From contig NZ_JADEYC010000018.1 of NCBI RefSeq assembly GCF_015209505.1, forward strand, positions 62,001-126,000: 64,000 bases of DNA, given 5' to 3'. The notes below the pieces were generated by a model, which saw only the letters and a program-made list of their open reading frames with translations, did no database searches and had not been told where the DNA came from. Source of the stretch: Saccharopolyspora montiporae (GTDB lineage Bacteria; Actinomycetota; Actinomycetes; Mycobacteriales; Pseudonocardiaceae). Made by a program: the position numbers and the translations under genes. Numbering within the stretch: position 1 is the stretch's first letter; the number at the start of each line of letters is the position of its first letter. Shown here piece after piece: positions 60,440 through 64,000 of the stretch.

Positions 60440-60634
60440 TCAGCGCTTCGAGCGCCCGCGGGTCGAGCTGACCAGCATCAGCACACCCACCGCGACCGCC
60501 GCTGCCGCCAGCACCCACTGCAGGTCGCTCGCCCAGCCGAACGCCACCGCGGCCGCCACGACGAGCGCGAACACCCCGACCACCAACGTCGGCACGTCCG
60601 GGGACGAACCGGTTCCGCCGCTGCGCTCAGTCAC
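60440..60634 (-). CDS. Small two-helix membrane protein
   Basis: 64 residues. VTERSGGTG start, helices TLVVGVFALVVAAAVAFG and WVLAAAAVAVGVLMLV, basic C-terminus RGRSKR. GTG at 60634 with GGAGG, overlapping the PspC gene by 8 bases, so translationally coupled. Function unknown; part of the PspC operon. Confidence 0.75.
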   Translation of the reverse strand: MTERSGGTGSSPDVPTLVVGVFALVVAAAVAFGWASDLQWVLAAAAVAVGVLMLVSSTRGRSKR

Positions 60635-61823
60635 GCCGCACCTCCACATCGCCCACGTCGGCGCTCAGTTCCACCGCGATCCGCGCGCCGTCCGATCCGT
60701 CCTCGCCGGGGTCCTGCGCCGTGCGCGTGGTGCTGCCGGGTCCACCCGAGGCGCCGACCCGGCCCAGGCAGTCCACGCTGCCCACCCGGGTGCTGCAGCT
60801 GGCGGTCACCTCGGCGTCGTCGGGGACCCGCACCACCACGTCACCCGCACCCGAGGACACCTTCGTCCGGGCCTGTCGCCCCTCGTCGGCGGGCAGGTCG
60901 GTCAGGTCCAGCTCGACACCGCCCGCGGCCGATTCGTAGGACGGTTCCAGCTCCGCGGTGCTGCTCGGCCGGATGTGCCGGGTCTCGGCGGACGGGTCGA
61001 CGTGCAGCGGGCCGAGCGCGGACAGCAGCAGGGCGACCGCGCCGAGCGGGATCGCCACGCCGATCAGCCCGCGGCCGGAGCCCAGGAACGACCCGGTGAT
61101 CATGCCCGCCCCGACCACGGCCAGCGCGGCCGCGCAGGTGGCAGCGGGGCCGTACCCGGCCAGCAGGGCCAGTCCCGCGGCGGCGACCGCGAGCAGCAGG
61201 GTGCCGAAGCCGATCCACCGCCGCGCGGGCGGTTCCGGTTCCGGTTCGGGTTCCTGCGCGGGCGGTTCCGGCAAGTCCCACGCGAACTGCGCCGCGCCCA
61301 GCGGATCCCACTCCGGCGGGTGGCGCTGTTCGGTGCTGCCCGGGTAGACCCACGTGTTCGCGGTATCGGCCGGTGCCGCGGTGCCCGTTCCGGGCGACCC
61401 GAGCGCCGCGCTCCCGCGGTCGGCGTAGTGCCGGTGCAGCAGGTAGAGCGCGCCGAACCCGGCCAGCAGTCCGACCAGCCCGGCGAACGACTGGACCCAG
61501 AAGATCATCACCGGCATCAGGAGCAGCACCAGCACTGCGGCCACCGGAGCCGGGGTGGACTCCCGGGCCGGGGAATCGCCCCGGTCGACTTCCTTGGGCA
61601 GCAGCAGCCAGCCCAGCAGGTAGAGCACCAGTCCCGAACCGCCGTAGAACGTCAGCAGCGCGAACCCGACCCGCACCAGGATCGGGTCGATGCCGTACCG
61701 GTTGCCGATCCCGGCTGAGACACCGGCCAGCTTCCCCCCGCTGCGCGGGCGCACCGGCCGGGTCGCCCAGAAATCGCGCAGCGTCGCCTCGAAGCGGGCC
61801 AGGCCGCCCGCGTGCTCGCTCAT
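60627..61823 (-). CDS. PspC-domain membrane protein with DUF4097/LiaF-like C-terminus
   Basis: 398 residues. PspC domain about 25-90 (GKLAGVSAGIGNRYGIDPIL and VGFALLTFYGGSGLVLYLL), several membrane helices, then a C-terminal domain with VELDLTDLPADEG and SSGAGDVVVRVPDDAEV, the beta-type fold of LiaF/DUF4097. Senses or responds to envelope stress in related systems. ATG at 61823; TAGTCG upstream fits a leaderless start. Divergent from the PspC-histidine kinase. Confidence 0.88.
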   Translation of the reverse strand: MSEHAGGLARFEATLRDFWATRPVRPRSGGKLAGVSAGIGNRYGIDPILVRVGFALLTFYGGSGLVLYLLGWLLLPKEVDRGDSPARESTPAPVAAVLVLLLMPVMIFWVQSFAGLVGLLAGFGALYLLHRHYADRGSAALGSPGTGTAAPADTANTWVYPGSTEQRHPPEWDPLGAAQFAWDLPEPPAQEPEPEPEPPARRWIGFGTLLLAVAAAGLALLAGYGPAATCAAALAVVGAGMITGSFLGSGRGLIGVAIPLGAVALLLSALGPLHVDPSAETRHIRPSSTAELEPSYESAAGGVELDLTDLPADEGRQARTKVSSGAGDVVVRVPDDAEVTASCSTRVGSVDCLGRVGASGGPGSTTRTAQDPGEDGSDGARIAVELSADVGDVEVRRD

Positions 61824-61928
61824 GGCCCGACTATCGCGCCCGGACGCGGCGCCCGGCATCAGGGTTGCCCCTGACCGTGCCCGCACTCGTCGCCCGCGTT
61901 CCCCCGATGCCTACCCGCGCGGAACCGT

Positions 61929-63221
61929 GTGACCATCGGTTGTGTGACAGCCCAGAACGCAGGTGACCAGGTCCGCGGCCCGGCGGCCGATGCGCCGGCC
62001 CGGCTGTGGCGGTTGCGCGAGGGGCGGCTGGTCGGCGGGGTCGCCGCCGGGATCGCCGCGCACCTGGGTCTGCCGGTGCTGGCGGTGCGCGTCGGTTTCA
62101 CACTGCTGGCGGCCTTCGGCGGATTCGGCATCGCCGCGTACGCGCTGTTCTGGATGTTCGTCCCGCAGCACCCGGGCGACGCGCCACCGGTGTCCGGGCG
62201 GGAGCGCAGGCAGGGCGTCGGGCTGATCCTGCTGGCCGCCGGCGTGGTCGTCGGCTTGGCGCATCTGGTGTCGCTGCCCGCGTGGTTCAGCGGTCCGCTG
62301 CTGGTGGCCCTGCTCGGTGCGGTCCTGGTGTGGCGGGAGGCCGATGACGCGCAGCGGCGCCGCTGGCGGCAGGGCGCGCGGTCCGGTGTGGCCGGCGCGC
62401 TCAGCGGTGCCGGCGGCCGGGCCGCCACCATCCGGATCGGGGCCGGATCGCTGCTCGTCGTGGCCGGCCTGGTGATGTTCCTCGGTGCCAGCGTCCCGCT
62501 GGCCGATGTGCGCATCGTGCTGCTCGCGGTAGCGGCGGCGCTGATCGGGGCGGCCGTGCTGACCGTGCCCTGGTGGCAGCGCATGGTGCGCGACCTGCAC
62601 GTGGAGCGGGCCAGCCGGATCCGCTCCCAGGAGCGCGCCGAGATCGCAGCGCACCTGCACGATTCGGTGCTGCAGACGCTGGCGCTGATCCAGAAGCAGG
62701 CGGACTCGTCCGGGCGCGAGGTGCGCAGGCTCGCCCGCAGTCAGGAGCGCGAGCTGCGGACCTGGCTGTACGGCCCCGGCGGGTACGGGGGTTCCGCGGG
62801 GGCAGGCGAGCGCAGCTCGCTGTCCACGGAGCTGGCGAGGGTGTGCGGCGAGGTCGAGGACGATTTCGCGATCGGGGTCGGACAGGTCGTGGTGGGGGAC
62901 TGCGCGATGGGCGATCCGCTCGCCGCGCAGCTGGCCGCCACGCGGGAAGCGGTGGTCAACGCGGCCAAGCACGCCGGGGTCGCCGAGGTGAGCGTGTACG
63001 CGGAGGTCGAACCCGAGCGCGTGTCGATCTACGTCCGAGACCGCGGCACCGGGTTCGATCCGGACCAGGTTCCCGCGGACCGGCACGGGCTGGCCGACTC
63101 GATCCGCGGCCGGGTGGAGCGGCACGGCGGCACCGTGCGGGTGCGCACCGCGCCGGGCGAGGGGACCGAGGTGCAGATGCAGGTACCGCGGACGGCGCCG
63201 TCCGGCGGTACGGGCGGATGA
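61929..63221 (+). CDS. PspC-domain sensor histidine kinase (NarL type)
   Basis: 430 residues. PspC domain about 25-85 (RLVGGVAAGIAAHLGLPVLA), membrane helices to about 215, then HisKA_3 with phosphoacceptor His244 in AAHLHDSVLQTLALIQKQ, and an ATPase domain with AVVNAAKHAG and DRGTGFDPDQVP. GTG at 61929, alternative GTG at 61944. Forms a pair with the next gene; the shared PspC with the divergent protein suggests joint envelope sensing. Confidence 0.92.
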   Translation: MTIGCVTAQNAGDQVRGPAADAPARLWRLREGRLVGGVAAGIAAHLGLPVLAVRVGFTLLAAFGGFGIAAYALFWMFVPQHPGDAPPVSGRERRQGVGLILLAAGVVVGLAHLVSLPAWFSGPLLVALLGAVLVWREADDAQRRRWRQGARSGVAGALSGAGGRAATIRIGAGSLLVVAGLVMFLGASVPLADVRIVLLAVAAALIGAAVLTVPWWQRMVRDLHVERASRIRSQERAEIAAHLHDSVLQTLALIQKQADSSGREVRRLARSQERELRTWLYGPGGYGGSAGAGERSSLSTELARVCGEVEDDFAIGVGQVVVGDCAMGDPLAAQLAATREAVVNAAKHAGVAEVSVYAEVEPERVSIYVRDRGTGFDPDQVPADRHGLADSIRGRVERHGGTVRVRTAPGEGTEVQMQVPRTAPSGGTGG

Positions 63222-63246
63222 GCAGCAGGAGAGGTGGAGGTTCGCG

Positions 63247-63954
63247 GTGACGGAGGATTCGGTGACGGAAGGCGCGGTGACCGGCGGCGCCGCGGTGGAG
63301 GGTGCGCCGGTGCGGGTGTACCTGGTGGACGACCACGCGCTGTTCCGCAGCGGCGTGCGCGCCGAGCTGGCCGCGGCGCCGGACGAGGTCGAGGTGGTCG
63401 GCGAGGCGGGTTCGGTGGGTGAGGCGGTGGCCGGGATCGCCCACCTCCGGCCGGAAGTGGTGCTGCTGGACGTGCACATGCCGGACGGCGGTGGTGCCGA
63501 AGTGCTGCGGCGGGTCCGCGCGCAGGACACCGCGGTGGTGTTCCTGGCGCTGTCCGTCTCCGATGCGGCCGAGGACGTCATCGCGGTGATCCGGGGCGGT
63601 GCGCGCGGTTACGTCACCAAGACGATCTCCGGCCGCGAGCTGGCCGGCGCGATCCGCCGGGTCTCGGCCGGGGATGCGGTGTTCTCCCCGCGGCTGGCGG
63701 GTTTCGTGCTCGACGCGTTCTCCGACCGGCCGGGTTCGGCGCCGGTGGGCGATCCCGAGCTCGACCTGCTCACCCCGCGGGAACGCGATGTGCTCCGCCT
63801 GCTGGCCCGCGGTTATGCCTACAAGGAGATCGCCGGGGAGCTGTTCATCTCGGTCAAGACCGTGGAGACGCACGTGTCCAGCGTGCTGCGCAAGACCCAG
63901 CTGTCCAACCGCTATGAACTGTCCCGCTGGGCCTCGGATCGCAGGCTGGTCTGA
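63247..63954 (+). CDS. LuxR/NarL-family response regulator
   Basis: 235 residues. Receiver with VYLVDDHALFRSGVRAELA, phosphoacceptor Asp75 in VVLLDVHMPDGGG, Lys in YVTKTISG; LuxR helix-turn-helix LTPRERDVLRLLARGYAYKE and SVKTVETHVSSVLRKTQ. Complete receiver chemistry, unlike the BldM-like gene. GTG at 63247 follows GGAGG, 25 bases after the kinase. Confidence 0.95.
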   Translation: MTEDSVTEGAVTGGAAVEGAPVRVYLVDDHALFRSGVRAELAAAPDEVEVVGEAGSVGEAVAGIAHLRPEVVLLDVHMPDGGGAEVLRRVRAQDTAVVFLALSVSDAAEDVIAVIRGGARGYVTKTISGRELAGAIRRVSAGDAVFSPRLAGFVLDAFSDRPGSAPVGDPELDLLTPRERDVLRLLARGYAYKEIAGELFISVKTVETHVSSVLRKTQLSNRYELSRWASDRRLV

Positions 63955-63966
63955 GGTGCGGGCGGG

Positions 63967-64000
63967 TCACTTCATCGGGTCGGCGAGCTGCGCGTAGCGG
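63967..64000 (-). CDS. C-terminal end of an unidentified gene (possibly a PcrA/UvrD-type helicase)
   Basis: Eleven codons including TGA at 63967-63969 read RYAQLADPMK on the minus strand. The RYA near the end recalls the PcrA C-terminus (LLRYAP...), but ten residues cannot decide. Confidence 0.25.
   Translation of the reverse strand, partial: RYAQLADPMK

Overview
The window is one continuous stretch of a very GC-rich actinobacterial chromosome. Codon use, the DUF5753/DUF397 pair, the WhiB3, SigD and BldM orthologues and the ESX-4 locus point to the family Pseudonocardiaceae, probably a Saccharopolyspora-like organism (inference from recalled gene content; no search was run). Gene order follows the conserved actinobacterial core around Mycobacterium tuberculosis Rv3396c-Rv3450c: ESX-4, rplM-rpsI-glmM, glmS, nnrD, alr, tsaE, tsaB-rimI-tsaD, groES-groEL1, whiB3, sigD-rsdA, guaB-guaB3, choD, guaA. 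No tRNA, rRNA, CRISPR array, IS element or phage was seen.

Layout. 1-10245: ESX-4 type VII secretion locus (eccD truncated by the window edge, eccC, an Hsp70-like membrane protein, two WXG100 proteins), interrupted by a zinc-finger/DUF5753/DUF397 regulatory module. 10246-13279: rplM-rpsI and glmM. 13330-17684: a poorly understood run of small membrane peptides, an EspC-like protein, a 795-residue WXG-type Gly-rich protein and a Pro-rich partner, which look like T7SS substrates or accessories. 17721-25466: an odd alpha/beta hydrolase, then glmS-acpS-nnrD-alr-hydrolase-tsaE. 25535-40391: an accessory purine/allantoin/glyoxylate island: an IclR regulator, malate synthase, a DUF6986 lyase-like protein, a nucleobase permease, uricase, HIU hydrolase, OHCU decarboxylase, an HTH regulator, hydroxypyruvate isomerase, glycerate kinase and allantoinase. 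A GerW-like gene, a broken methyltransferase and a secreted subtilase lie inside it. 40438-47682: tsaB-rimI-tsaD, a SanA-like protein, a Tat-exported PhoD phosphatase, and groES-groEL1 under a CIRCE operator. 47896-53051: developmental and stress regulators (whiB3, MerR, bldM-like, sigD, rsdA, DUF5319). 53328-59556: guanine nucleotide synthesis (guaB, guaB3, guaA) with choD between. 59648-64000: a GIDE-domain membrane protein and a divergent PspC module with a NarL-type two-component pair.

How genes fit together. Uricase, HIU hydrolase and OHCU decarboxylase convert urate to allantoin, and allantoinase opens the ring. Glyoxylate formed downstream can enter malate synthase or the hydroxypyruvate isomerase/glycerate kinase branch. 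A 15-bp palindrome, TCAACA-N3-TGTTGA, occurs on the predicted promoters of both the uricase operon and allB, and predicts a shared regulator. The most unusual proteins are a BldM-type regulator whose receiver has lost its phosphorylation residues, a hydrolase with Ala at the nucleophile position, and the post-glmM secretion-like cluster with a recurring AGRF motif.
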